Below, in pieces: positions 1 through 6,893 of a stretch of 12,759 bases of DNA. The notes under the pieces are model-generated. The model made no database searches. It saw only the letters and a list, made by a program, of their open reading frames with translations, and had not been told where the DNA came from. The stretch is from CAZOMR01 sp964580655. Lineage in GTDB: Bacteria; RBG-13-61-14; CAZOMR01. The position numbers and the translations under genes are program-made. Where the stretch lies: the NCBI GenBank assembly GCA_964580655.1, contig CAZOMR010000077.1:1-12759 (forward strand). The letters run 5' to 3'. The number at the start of each line of letters is the position of its first letter. Position 1 is the stretch's first letter.

Positions 1-193
1 GACTCTTTTCAAGACGAATCATCTCCTCTTTCACTACCTCCACCACTCTTTTGCTCGCAAACGCTCCGCCAGCATGGCCGCCCATACCATCCGCAACTAT
101 GTAAAGTCGCATCTCGTTGTCTACCAAGTAGGAATCCTCGTTCTTATCGCGCACCTTCCCGACATCACTTGCGCCGTATCCTTTAAATTTCAT
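1..193 (-). CDS. PP2C-family serine/threonine protein phosphatase, N-terminal part (cut by window edge)
   Basis: This is the first 64 codons of a gene that continues past the left edge of the window. PP2C-family (PPM/Stp1-type) enzymes are Mn/Mg-dependent phosphatases that remove phosphate from Ser/Thr, usually opposing Hanks-type kinases in the cytoplasm. Two family signatures are visible: motif 1, RDKNEDS at residues 15-21, and motif 2, ADGMGGHAGG at residues 34-43. The aspartates D20 and D35 are the expected metal ligands. The ATG is preceded by an AAGGA-type ribosome site about 8 nt upstream. The gene lies 34 nt after the tldE-like gene on the same strand, so it is probably the distal gene of the nadK operon. 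The catalytic C-terminal half is not visible, so activity cannot be judged. A bacterial SpoIIE-like phosphatase is unlikely, because motifs 1 and 2 are typical of Stp/PrpC. Confidence 0.9.
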   Translation of the reverse strand, partial: MKFKGYGASDVGKVRDKNEDSYLVDNEMRLYIVADGMGGHAGGAFASKRVVEVVKEEMIRLEKS

Positions 194-227
194 CCCCCGC
201 TTCCTTTTTCAGCGCAAAGCCCTTGCC

Positions 228-1613
228 TTAAATACCGCTTAGCTTCACGCTGGCAACTAGAATTCCGGGTGAACCGGATTCTCCCACAAAACGAAGGTCT
301 CCGGCTAAATCCTCGACCCGCTGAAAGATATCCTCAAGCGTACCGGCCATGGCCATGCCCGTGACTGCATGTGTGGTCTGACCCCGTTCAATCCACTTCC
401 CGCTTACTCCCACCGAGAACTCCCCGGTTATCGGATTAGCTGTATGAATTCCCAGCAACTCCTCCACCAACATCCCTGAGGATACCTGCTTGATGAGATC
501 CCTTGTGGTCCCTTTGCCCGGCTGAAGATAGAGGTTTGTCGGCCCGATCCGGGGAGGACCGTCAATGCTTTCACGAACGCAGTTGCCTGTGGTGGTACAG
601 TCCATTTTGCGCGCATAGTAACGATCGAAAAGAAACCCGGTTAAGCGACCGGATTCCACCATCTGCGTCTCCCGGCTCCGTGTTCCTTCGCCGTCAAAAG
701 GAAAAGCCCCTTCCCCTTGCAAGCATAAGCCGCTGTCCTTGATGTTAACCCCGGGTGAAAATACCGCTTTCCCAAGTTTGTCCTTCAGCCACGAGAGGCC
801 CTTGCAAACCGCCTCGGCACTGAAAGCATAACCCAGCACACCCACTAATTCCGCACCTACTTCAGGGATAAGAACCACCGGGTAGGTTCCCGTGGAAGTC
901 GGTCTCGCTCCCAGTAGCCCCACGGCCTTGGCCGCGGCCAAAGCCCCTATCTCCTCGGAGTTGAGTTTATCATACTTGTAGTTGAAATCAAATTCAAAAC
1001 CGCTCTGCGCCTCTTCACCCTGTTCCGCAACAGCGATGAGACTGACGCTGAACAGGGTTCTCCTGCCGTGAAGATCAAGCCCCAGGGAGTTCTTCAGGTA
1101 GACCTCATCATCAACCTCCTCGTATTCTGCGGATCGCACCATGCGAATTCTTGGATCAAAGCATAGCGCACCCTTCTCCAGGGCCAGGGCCTGTGCAATC
1201 TTTTGCGCTTCCGATATGCCATGGATGCCTGGATCAAAAATATCCAGACCCGGAATACCATCGGGACAGGGAGGGGTTACCTCTTGAAACGGATCCGGAG
1301 TGACCTCGCGGGCGCTGGCCTCGGCGCGCTCCGCCATTGCTCGCAGTGAGTTCGGCCTGAGGTCAGTGGCGTATGCGAATCCTACAGATAATTCAGACCC
1401 GACTCGACCCCGGGTAAAGAGCCGCAAGGCCATGCCGCTGTGCTCCGCGCGGATCAGGCTCTCTACCTTCTGGTCCTTGGACTCGATACCGAGCGATCTT
1501 TCCACGAGAAGAAATATCTCCCAGCCCGAGAGGTCCATTCCCCTGCAATATTTTTCTGCCTCATTCAGGGCTTCCTCTTCAGAGAGGTTCTCCTCGTATC
1601 TCGCCAGAGTCAC
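228..1613 (-). CDS. TldE/PmbA-like subunit of the TldD/TldE metalloprotease family
   Basis: The product is 461 aa, normal for TldE/PmbA (about 450). TldD-TldE heterodimers act in the cytoplasm and degrade or mature unfolded or modified peptides such as microcins and CcdA; TldD carries the HExxxH zinc site and TldE does not. Recognisable family blocks are the N-terminal region around residues 60-100, STGTYPVVLIP at 240-250, ARKMDCTTTGN at 334-344, the PTNLYLQPG block at 358-366, and NPITGEFSVGVSGKWIERG at 393-411. No HExxxH is found; the equivalent stretch near 251-262 reads EVGAELVGVLGY, so this is the non-catalytic TldE type. The chosen start is GTG, which overlaps the recN stop as GTGA and has GGAGGGG 8 nt upstream. 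No tldD is in the window, so the partner must be encoded elsewhere or the protein acts alone. Confidence 0.9.
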   Translation of the reverse strand: MTLARYEENLSEEEALNEAEKYCRGMDLSGWEIFLLVERSLGIESKDQKVESLIRAEHSGMALRLFTRGRVGSELSVGFAYATDLRPNSLRAMAERAEASAREVTPDPFQEVTPPCPDGIPGLDIFDPGIHGISEAQKIAQALALEKGALCFDPRIRMVRSAEYEEVDDEVYLKNSLGLDLHGRRTLFSVSLIAVAEQGEEAQSGFEFDFNYKYDKLNSEEIGALAAAKAVGLLGARPTSTGTYPVVLIPEVGAELVGVLGYAFSAEAVCKGLSWLKDKLGKAVFSPGVNIKDSGLCLQGEGAFPFDGEGTRSRETQMVESGRLTGFLFDRYYARKMDCTTTGNCVRESIDGPPRIGPTNLYLQPGKGTTRDLIKQVSSGMLVEELLGIHTANPITGEFSVGVSGKWIERGQTTHAVTGMAMAGTLEDIFQRVEDLAGDLRFVGESGSPGILVASVKLSGI

Positions 1614-3286
1614 TGCCTTGTCCCCTCCATCATCTCCCGGGCATGAGCCAGGCTCTTTTCTGTTATCTCGGCTCCGGCCAGCATTCGAGCCAGTTCTTCA
1701 ACGCGCCGTGAGTCGCTTAAAAGTTCCACCCGGGTAACCGCACGCTTCTTTTTCTCCTTCTTGGTCACCCGGAAGTGCGCATCCGAGAATTTAGCTATCT
1801 GGGGAAGATGTGTCACGCAAAGCACCTGGTGGCTCTGGGCCAGAGAGTTCATCTTTCGGCCCACTTCCTCGGCCACGGCCCCGCCGATCCCGGAATCCAC
1901 CTCGTCAAAAACCAGTGTGCCCACTTCTCCGCGGCGCACCAGAATACCCTTCAGCGCCAGCATGATACGGCTTAACTCTCCTCCTGACGCGATCTTGGCC
2001 AGGGGCTTAAGCTCCTCGCCCGGATTGGGGCTGAGCCAGAACTCTATATTGTCCAGGCCGCTCGGACCAGGAACCCTCTTTCCATCTCCACGATCCATGA
2101 ACTTTACCTCGAACCGCGTTCCTGCCATACCCATCTCAGAGAGCGCATCCTTTACCTTCCGGGAGAGGCGGGCCCCCGCATCCTTTCGTTTCTTGCTCAG
2201 TATGTTTCCGAATTCAAGGCAACTCTCAAAAAGCTTCTCCAACTCCGCTTCCAGCTCCCTGAGTCTTGCCTCATGATGTAAAAGCCCATCCAACTCATTT
2301 TTGCTCTCCTCAAGAATTGAAAGCATTTCTTCCACAGAAGGAGCATACTTGCGCTTGAGCCGGGCAAGCTCTGTTAGCCTGTCCTCGATACCGTTAAGCC
2401 TCTCCGGATCAGCCTCGCACCGGTCCGCATACCCGCGTAGCTCAATGCCGTATTCCTCCAAGGCTGTTGCCACAGAGGCTATCTCCTTTGCGAGGCGCGC
2501 AAGTTCAGGGTCGTGCCGAGCGGACTCCTCAATCCGGGATGTGAGCTCATGGAGCCGTGAAGAGACCGCGTCCTCGCTTTCATAAAGCAGTTCTGCACCG
2601 GTCCCGGCTGTCTCTTTCAGGGATTCGGCATGGCGGAGCCTTTCCCGCTCAACCCTCAACTCATCCTCTTCCCCGGACTTTAGCCCGGCCTCTTCGAGCT
2701 CCCGGATACGGAACCGCAGGAAATCTTCGCGCTCGCGCTTCTGGGTTTCATTGAGCTTCAGCCGATCCCTGTCCTCTTTGAGACCGAGGTAGCGCTCATA
2801 GACACGCTGGTAGTCGGCGAGGTTTTTATCGAGGTTGCCGAAGTCATCGAGCAGAAGGATATGGCGCTCCGGTCTCAGCAGGGTCTGATATTCATGCTGA
2901 CCGTAGATGTCCACCAGCCGTCTTCCCAGCTCAAAGAGCATGCCCTGAGTGGCGAGCCGGCCGTTGATCCAGATACGGTGGCGCCCCTCCTGGCTGAGAA
3001 CCCTGCGGATGATCAGCTCTTCGCCGGATTCCCATTTTTGATCTTTCAGGAAATCAAGCGCGGCATGGGTGTCTGAAAGAAAGAAGAGCGCTTCTACCTC
3101 GGCATCCTCTGCCCGGCTACGGATCATCTCGCTTGAAGCCCGTGAACCAAGCGCTAACGACAGCGCATCAATAATTATGGATTTTCCCGCGCCGGTCTCG
3201 CCGGTCAGAATATTCAAGCCCGGAGAAAAATTAACCTCCAATTCGTCTATGATGGCAAAATCCCGGATCCGGATAGTATTCAGCAT
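1610..3286 (-). CDS. recN: DNA repair protein RecN
   Basis: The product is 558 aa, close to E. coli RecN (553). RecN is an SMC-like ATPase that acts on the nucleoid in double-strand-break repair with RecA, bridging DNA ends. Visible parts: Walker A GETGAGKS at residues 29-36; a long charged central region with coiled-coil character and a hydrophobic interruption; the ABC signature SGGELSR at 434-440; Walker B/D-loop GTLVFDEVDSGIGG at 456-469; and the switch histidine in VTHLPQ near 493. The reading frame stays open 87 codons further upstream, but that part runs antisense to nothing useful and overlaps nadK. The ATG at 3286 is chosen because it begins the canonical MLNTIRIRDFAI start, has GGGGAG 7 nt upstream and forms a TAATG junction with the nadK stop. 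No LexA box was recognised upstream of the operon, so SOS control is not evident. Confidence 0.97.
   Translation of the reverse strand: MLNTIRIRDFAIIDELEVNFSPGLNILTGETGAGKSIIIDALSLALGSRASSEMIRSRAEDAEVEALFFLSDTHAALDFLKDQKWESGEELIIRRVLSQEGRHRIWINGRLATQGMLFELGRRLVDIYGQHEYQTLLRPERHILLLDDFGNLDKNLADYQRVYERYLGLKEDRDRLKLNETQKREREDFLRFRIRELEEAGLKSGEEDELRVERERLRHAESLKETAGTGAELLYESEDAVSSRLHELTSRIEESARHDPELARLAKEIASVATALEEYGIELRGYADRCEADPERLNGIEDRLTELARLKRKYAPSVEEMLSILEESKNELDGLLHHEARLRELEAELEKLFESCLEFGNILSKKRKDAGARLSRKVKDALSEMGMAGTRFEVKFMDRGDGKRVPGPSGLDNIEFWLSPNPGEELKPLAKIASGGELSRIMLALKGILVRRGEVGTLVFDEVDSGIGGAVAEEVGRKMNSLAQSHQVLCVTHLPQIAKFSDAHFRVTKKEKKKRAVTRVELLSDSRRVEELARMLAGAEITEKSLAHAREMMEGTRQ
1622..1628 (-). 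promoter_or_regulatory. Ribosome binding site for the tldE-like GTG start
   Basis: GGAGGGG lies inside the last codons of recN, 8 nt before the GTG at 1613. It supports the GTG start and translational coupling, because the recN stop TGA overlaps this start codon. Confidence 0.7.
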
Positions 3287-4110
3287 TACCGGTCTCCCCA
3301 GTGTAGTTTTGTGTGGAGGATGGCGTAATAGTCCATGCTGGGTGAATTGATAAGAGCCAGACCCTCTTCCGCGGCCTTGATGACAAGGCGCTGGTCCCGT
3401 TTTAGCTTCATGCCGTTTCTGCCGTCCACAGTTAGATGAGCCTCGGTCCCGGGAATGCGGAGCCGGACCTCCACTGCGGATGATGCTGGAACCACCAGGG
3501 GGCGGCTGGTCAATGTATGAGCGCAAATAGGGATCAGAACAAGGCATTGCATGGAAGGATGCACGATGGGCCCGCCAGCGGCCATGCAGTAGGCCGTGGA
3601 CCCTGTTGGTGTGCTCACGATAAGCCCGTCAGCTCGAAACGAGGCAAGGTATATTCCGTCTACGCGTGTTTCCAGTTCGATCATCCTGGAGAGGGTTTTC
3701 TTGGCAATGGTAAATTCATTAAGTGCAAAAAAGCCGCGCTTTGTCCTCCCGGTATCCACTGAGGCTTTGAGCATCATGCGCTCTTCCAGATGGACCTTTC
3801 CTGCGAGAAACTTTTTCAATAAGGGGAACAGCTCGGTTTTCTTAACCTCAGTGAGGAATCCGAGCCCCCCGAGATTAACCCCGAGGACAGGAACCCCGGA
3901 TTGCCCGACAAGAGAGGCCGCGTAGAGCATGGTGCCGTCACCACCGAGGACTATCAAGAGGTCGAGGCCGCGTGGGAGTGTCTTCCCCTTTCGCATGTCC
4001 ATTTCAGTGCTGTAAGCCTTTGCGCCGCGGGCCTTGAGCCATCTCTCCAGCTTCTGGGCCAGTTGCTTTCCTTCCTTTATCCCCGGCTTGATCAATATTC
4101 CGACCTTCAC
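3286..4110 (-). CDS. nadK: NAD kinase (ATP- or polyphosphate-dependent)
   Basis: The product is 274 aa, typical of bacterial NadK/PpnK. It phosphorylates the 2'-hydroxyl of NAD in the cytoplasm, the only de novo route to NADP. Family motifs in order: GGDGT at residues 56-60 within LLIVLGGDGTML; NLGGLGFLTE at 79-88; the NE pair at 131-132; the DG and TGSTAY block at 161-174; and the PICAHTLTSRPLVVP region at about 194-208. The first hydrophobic strand KVGILIKPG begins right after the start. The frame is open further upstream, but the GTG at 4110 is chosen because AAGGAG lies 7 nt before it and the upstream residues do not resemble NadK. Its stop codon overlaps the recN start. It is the first gene of the minus-strand operon and is divergent from the GH2 gene. 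The nadK-recN pairing is common in several bacterial phyla. Confidence 0.96.
   Translation of the reverse strand: MKVGILIKPGIKEGKQLAQKLERWLKARGAKAYSTEMDMRKGKTLPRGLDLLIVLGGDGTMLYAASLVGQSGVPVLGVNLGGLGFLTEVKKTELFPLLKKFLAGKVHLEERMMLKASVDTGRTKRGFFALNEFTIAKKTLSRMIELETRVDGIYLASFRADGLIVSTPTGSTAYCMAAGGPIVHPSMQCLVLIPICAHTLTSRPLVVPASSAVEVRLRIPGTEAHLTVDGRNGMKLKRDQRLVIKAAEEGLALINSPSMDYYAILHTKLHWGDR
3294..3299 (-). promoter_or_regulatory. Ribosome binding site for recN
   Basis: GGGGAG sits within the last codons of nadK, 7 nt before the recN ATG. It decides the start among the in-frame upstream alternatives of a longer open frame. Confidence 0.65.
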
Positions 4111-4117
4111 TGCCTTA

Positions 4118-4123
4118 CTCCTT
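4118..4123 (-). promoter_or_regulatory. Ribosome binding site for nadK
   Basis: AAGGAG lies 7 nt before the GTG at 4110, a near-ideal Shine-Dalgarno match. It is the main reason for preferring this GTG over longer alternatives. Confidence 0.75.
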
Positions 4124-4143
4124 TCGCACGGCGACTTTTCTTT

Positions 4144-4172
4144 CAAATAGCACAGGCAAAGGCTTTTGTCCA
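4144..4172 (-). promoter_or_regulatory. Possible sigma-70 promoter for the nadK operon
   Basis: On the minus strand a TGGACA hexamer (5 of 6 consensus matches) is followed after 17 nt by TATTTG (3 of 6). The 5' leader to the nadK GTG would be about 27 nt. The spacing is ideal but the -10 is weak, so this is a candidate only. Confidence 0.35.
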
Positions 4173-4227
4173 GATGGCATGGTGGTATGCCCACGAGATA
4201 AAAGAGGGGTTTTTAGCCGGTTCTCTG

Positions 4228-4246
4228 TTCCCGGAATTTTTCCCGG
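4228..4246. repeat. Short direct repeat in the divergent intergenic region
   Basis: TTCCCGG occurs twice with start-to-start spacing of 12 bp, separated by AATTT. The second copy ends 10 bp before the -35 hexamer of the GH2 promoter candidate. It could be a tandem regulator site, but two 7-mers may also be chance. No regulator gene is in the window. Confidence 0.3.
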
Positions 4247-4256
4247 TGCTTCTATC

Positions 4257-4285
4257 TTGACAGTTAGCTTTTTACAGCCTAGCAT
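4257..4285 (+). promoter_or_regulatory. Probable sigma-70 promoter for the GH2 glycosidase gene
   Basis: A perfect TTGACA -35 hexamer is followed after exactly 17 nt by TAGCAT (4 of 6 matches to TATAAT). Transcription would start near 4292. This places the in-frame ATG at 4284 inside the -10, so that start is unlikely and those at 4308 or 4323 are favoured. Confidence 0.5.
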
Positions 4286-4322
4286 GAGCAAGGCAAAAGA
4301 CGAGGCCATGGTAATCCGAGCC

Positions 4323-6893
4323 ATGAAAAACAGATACCTGGTTATTCCATCATTTCTCCTGATCCTTGTTCCATTCTTTGTCCTGGTTCTGGCTAAGACT
4401 TTTTTGAAGCCTCTCCCGGATTATGAAAGCCTGGCCAGAATTCCCTGGGAGCCTGTGCATGATCTCCGGGACACGGCTACTCGTCAGAGGCTCTGGCTCG
4501 ACGGCCGGGACTGGGAATTTCGGCTTGAGCGCGAGAAGACCTGGCAGGCCGGGATGACTGTTCCGGCGTGCTGGAACGCGCTCAAGGGCCTGGAGAATTT
4601 CGAGGGCAGGGTGTTTTACCGAAAGCGCTTTGTTGCTCCGCTGTCATTTCGGGGAAAGAGCGTGTTCCTGATCTTTCGCGGGGTGAGCTATTGGGCGAGA
4701 ATCTTTCTCAATGGAAACGAGGTGGGAATTCACGAGGGAGGGTACACCCAGTTTCAGTTTGATGTTGGAAGATTTTTGAAGCCCGGCCAGGAGAATATCC
4801 TTGAGGTGGATGTGGATAACCGGCTGGGCATGAAAACCCTGCCTGGAAGGATTAGGGGCTGGAAGCATGTAGGCGGAATTTACCGTGAGGTATACCTGGA
4901 GTCCAGGCCTGAGATACATTTCAGGGACCTTGTTATCCGGGCTCAGCCTGCCGAAGCTGGTGACGGAGGAGTTGCCTGGATAAGATGGTCTGCTTCAGAT
5001 GATGGAGAGGGGCGTAACCTTTGTGGCAGATTTATTTTTCGCAATGATGCCGGAGAGCTGATCAGGGAGACAAAGCATACCGGCAAAGAGGAGTTTGCGG
5101 TTTCCTTTGATTCCATTCGGCCCTGGTCCCCGGAGGCCCCTTTTCTCTATACCGCAGAGGCGGAACTCATGGACGGGGTGAATTCAGGTGGAGAACTGCT
5201 TGACCGGGTTCTTGTGACTTTCGGGTTCAAGCGGATAGAGGTCCGTGGCCGGAGGATTTTTCTGAACGGCAGGCCTTTCAAGATAAGGGGCGTGAGCCGG
5301 CACGAGGATTACCCGGGGTATTTCAAGACCCAGCCAGAGTGGGTGATAAAGAATGACCTCCGGATGATCAAGGAGCTTGGGGCGAACACACTGAGGCTCG
5401 GGCATTATCCGGGTCATCCTTACCTTCTGGATTTATGCGACCGGTACGGCCTTCTGGTCTGGGAGGAGATTCCTGCCTGGGGAGGGGTGTCACCGGATTA
5501 CGGCGATGAAGGTGTGCTTGCGCTTGGCCGCTCTCAGATAGAGGAGATGATCCATCGGGATAAAAACCATGTGTGCGTGGGCTTTTGGGGGGTGGCCAAT
5601 GAGATTCCTGCTGATACCGATGCCGGAGTTCGGTTCGTGAAAGAGATGACCGAGACCGCGAGAGAGCTGGATCCGACCCGGCTTGTGAGTGCGGCTTCAG
5701 ACAGATACGATAAGGATAAAAGCATACCTTTTCTGGATGTTGCCGCGTTCAATGCTTACCATGGCTGGTATAGAGGCCGGGCCGAGAATTTCCGGGATGA
5801 GATACAAAGACTCTCCCGGGCCTTCCCTGACAAGCCGATCCTTTATTCGGAATATGGCGCGGGTGCACAGGCTGGCTGGCACGGCGCTTCCGGCGACATA
5901 TACACGGAGGAGAACCAGGCAAGAGTGCTTATGAAAGCATGCAGGACACTTGAGGATAATGATGACTGCGCTGGAGGGATCATCTGGCTCTTTTCCGACT
6001 TCCGGGATGAAATGCGCATCTTCAACCCCAAGCCCTTCTTCAACCAGAAAGGTCTCGTGAATTACCACCGGGATAAAAAGCTAGGGTATGAGATTGTGAA
6101 GATGATGTATCAAGACCCTGGTGCCGAGCCGGAGTTTCCGGGCTGGAGCCGGATACAGCCCAGGGTGCTGGCCGGGTCCCTGGCCAGTCTGACCCTGGTA
6201 ATGATCATCGGGTCCTTGTTCAGCCGCATACCCAGGACATGGCGGATACTGTATCCCGATATTCCTCGTTACAGCCGTGTGTGGTGGCGGGCAGGGCTAA
6301 TGAGTGTAACCTCCGGGATCTATCTGCACCTGGTCGCGAAGATCTGGATATTGACCCAGCCTGTTGCACTTCCGGGCCTGCCCATGGATGCGCTTTTTAT
6401 CCTGCGTATAGTGCTTAACTCCGCGGCCCGGCCTGTGTTCTTCATGATTTGTGTTTTTTTCCTCTGGTTGGTCTTCTCCCTGGTGCTGGAGTCACTGGCG
6501 GAGCGGAATGGAGACCCTGATCATCCAGACCCCTCGAATTCCCGGGATATGCCCGAAAGGTCTATAGGATTCGAGCTCAGCCTCGGAGTGGGAGACCCGC
6601 TGGCCTGGATACTTCCTTACCCGCTCGTTTTTCTGTTCCCCTTTTTGCTCCCGCTGGCCATCTGGCTGGTTTACAGGGCGCCTTACATGAACATTCCATT
6701 CACTACCTTTGGCATGGTCTTTTCAGCTGGCCTGCTGATTATATTCATCAAGACATGGCTTTCCTTGAGAATAAGATTCCATGGACCCGAGGGGTCTGGA
6801 AGAATCTCTGGCCGGGCCTTTTCGTGTCTTGTAATCTATGAAATCGCAAGCCTCATCATAGCCGTGGCATTATTCGGACTCTTGTTGCTCTGA
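4323..6893 (+). CDS. Membrane-anchored GH2 glycoside hydrolase, beta-glucuronidase-like, with polytopic C-terminal domain
   Basis: The product is 856 aa, longer than a soluble GH2 glucuronidase (about 600). Residues 7-25 form an N-terminal membrane anchor. Then come a GH2 sugar-binding jelly roll (about 45-200), an Ig-like domain (about 200-302) and a TIM barrel (about 303-598). The barrel carries the GH2 signature with HYP at 361-363, acid/base E427 in VANEIP and nucleophile E510 in YSEYGAG. N574-Q-K576-G matches the NxK motif that contacts the uronate carboxylate in beta-glucuronidases. After residue 615, about six hydrophobic segments follow (near 616-633, 658-678, 688-726, 760-785, 792-814, 832-856). 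The catalytic part is probably periplasmic. Start choice is uncertain: ATG 4308 is in frame, neither has a convincing ribosome site, and 4323 opens directly on the anchor. The gene stands alone and overlaps the opposite-strand TPR gene by 24 bp. The role of the membrane domain is unknown. Confidence 0.85.
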   Translation: MKNRYLVIPSFLLILVPFFVLVLAKTFLKPLPDYESLARIPWEPVHDLRDTATRQRLWLDGRDWEFRLEREKTWQAGMTVPACWNALKGLENFEGRVFYRKRFVAPLSFRGKSVFLIFRGVSYWARIFLNGNEVGIHEGGYTQFQFDVGRFLKPGQENILEVDVDNRLGMKTLPGRIRGWKHVGGIYREVYLESRPEIHFRDLVIRAQPAEAGDGGVAWIRWSASDDGEGRNLCGRFIFRNDAGELIRETKHTGKEEFAVSFDSIRPWSPEAPFLYTAEAELMDGVNSGGELLDRVLVTFGFKRIEVRGRRIFLNGRPFKIRGVSRHEDYPGYFKTQPEWVIKNDLRMIKELGANTLRLGHYPGHPYLLDLCDRYGLLVWEEIPAWGGVSPDYGDEGVLALGRSQIEEMIHRDKNHVCVGFWGVANEIPADTDAGVRFVKEMTETARELDPTRLVSAASDRYDKDKSIPFLDVAAFNAYHGWYRGRAENFRDEIQRLSRAFPDKPILYSEYGAGAQAGWHGASGDIYTEENQARVLMKACRTLEDNDDCAGGIIWLFSDFRDEMRIFNPKPFFNQKGLVNYHRDKKLGYEIVKMMYQDPGAEPEFPGWSRIQPRVLAGSLASLTLVMIIGSLFSRIPRTWRILYPDIPRYSRVWWRAGLMSVTSGIYLHLVAKIWILTQPVALPGLPMDALFILRIVLNSAARPVFFMICVFFLWLVFSLVLESLAERNGDPDHPDPSNSRDMPERSIGFELSLGVGDPLAWILPYPLVFLFPFLLPLAIWLVYRAPYMNIPFTTFGMVFSAGLLIIFIKTWLSLRIRFHGPEGSGRISGRAFSCLVIYEIASLIIAVALFGLLLL

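Noticed and set aside
74..364. Plus-strand open frame across the PP2C/tldE junction
   Set aside because: Antisense to two recognised genes and composition without any family signal.
1761..2276. Plus-strand open frame of 171 codons opposite recN
   Set aside because: Ser/Pro-rich shadow translation. RecN motifs are unambiguous on the minus strand and there is no ribosome site or homology cue.
3287..3547. N-terminal extension of RecN by 87 codons
   Set aside because: The extension overlaps nadK, has no RecN similarity, and the ATG at 3286 has both a ribosome site and the canonical RecN beginning.
4111..4194. 28-codon N-terminal extension of NAD kinase
   Set aside because: Residues are Cys/Lys-rich without NadK likeness, and a strong AAGGAG sits 7 nt before the GTG at 4110.
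4179..4322. 48-codon extension of the GH2 protein
   Set aside because: It would start upstream of the likely promoter, and the ATG at 4284 lies within the -10. The membrane anchor begins right after the 4323 ATG.
4111..4322. LexA/SOS box before the recN-containing operon
   Set aside because: Neither CTG-N10-CAG nor GAAC-N4-GTTC type boxes with good match were found on either strand.
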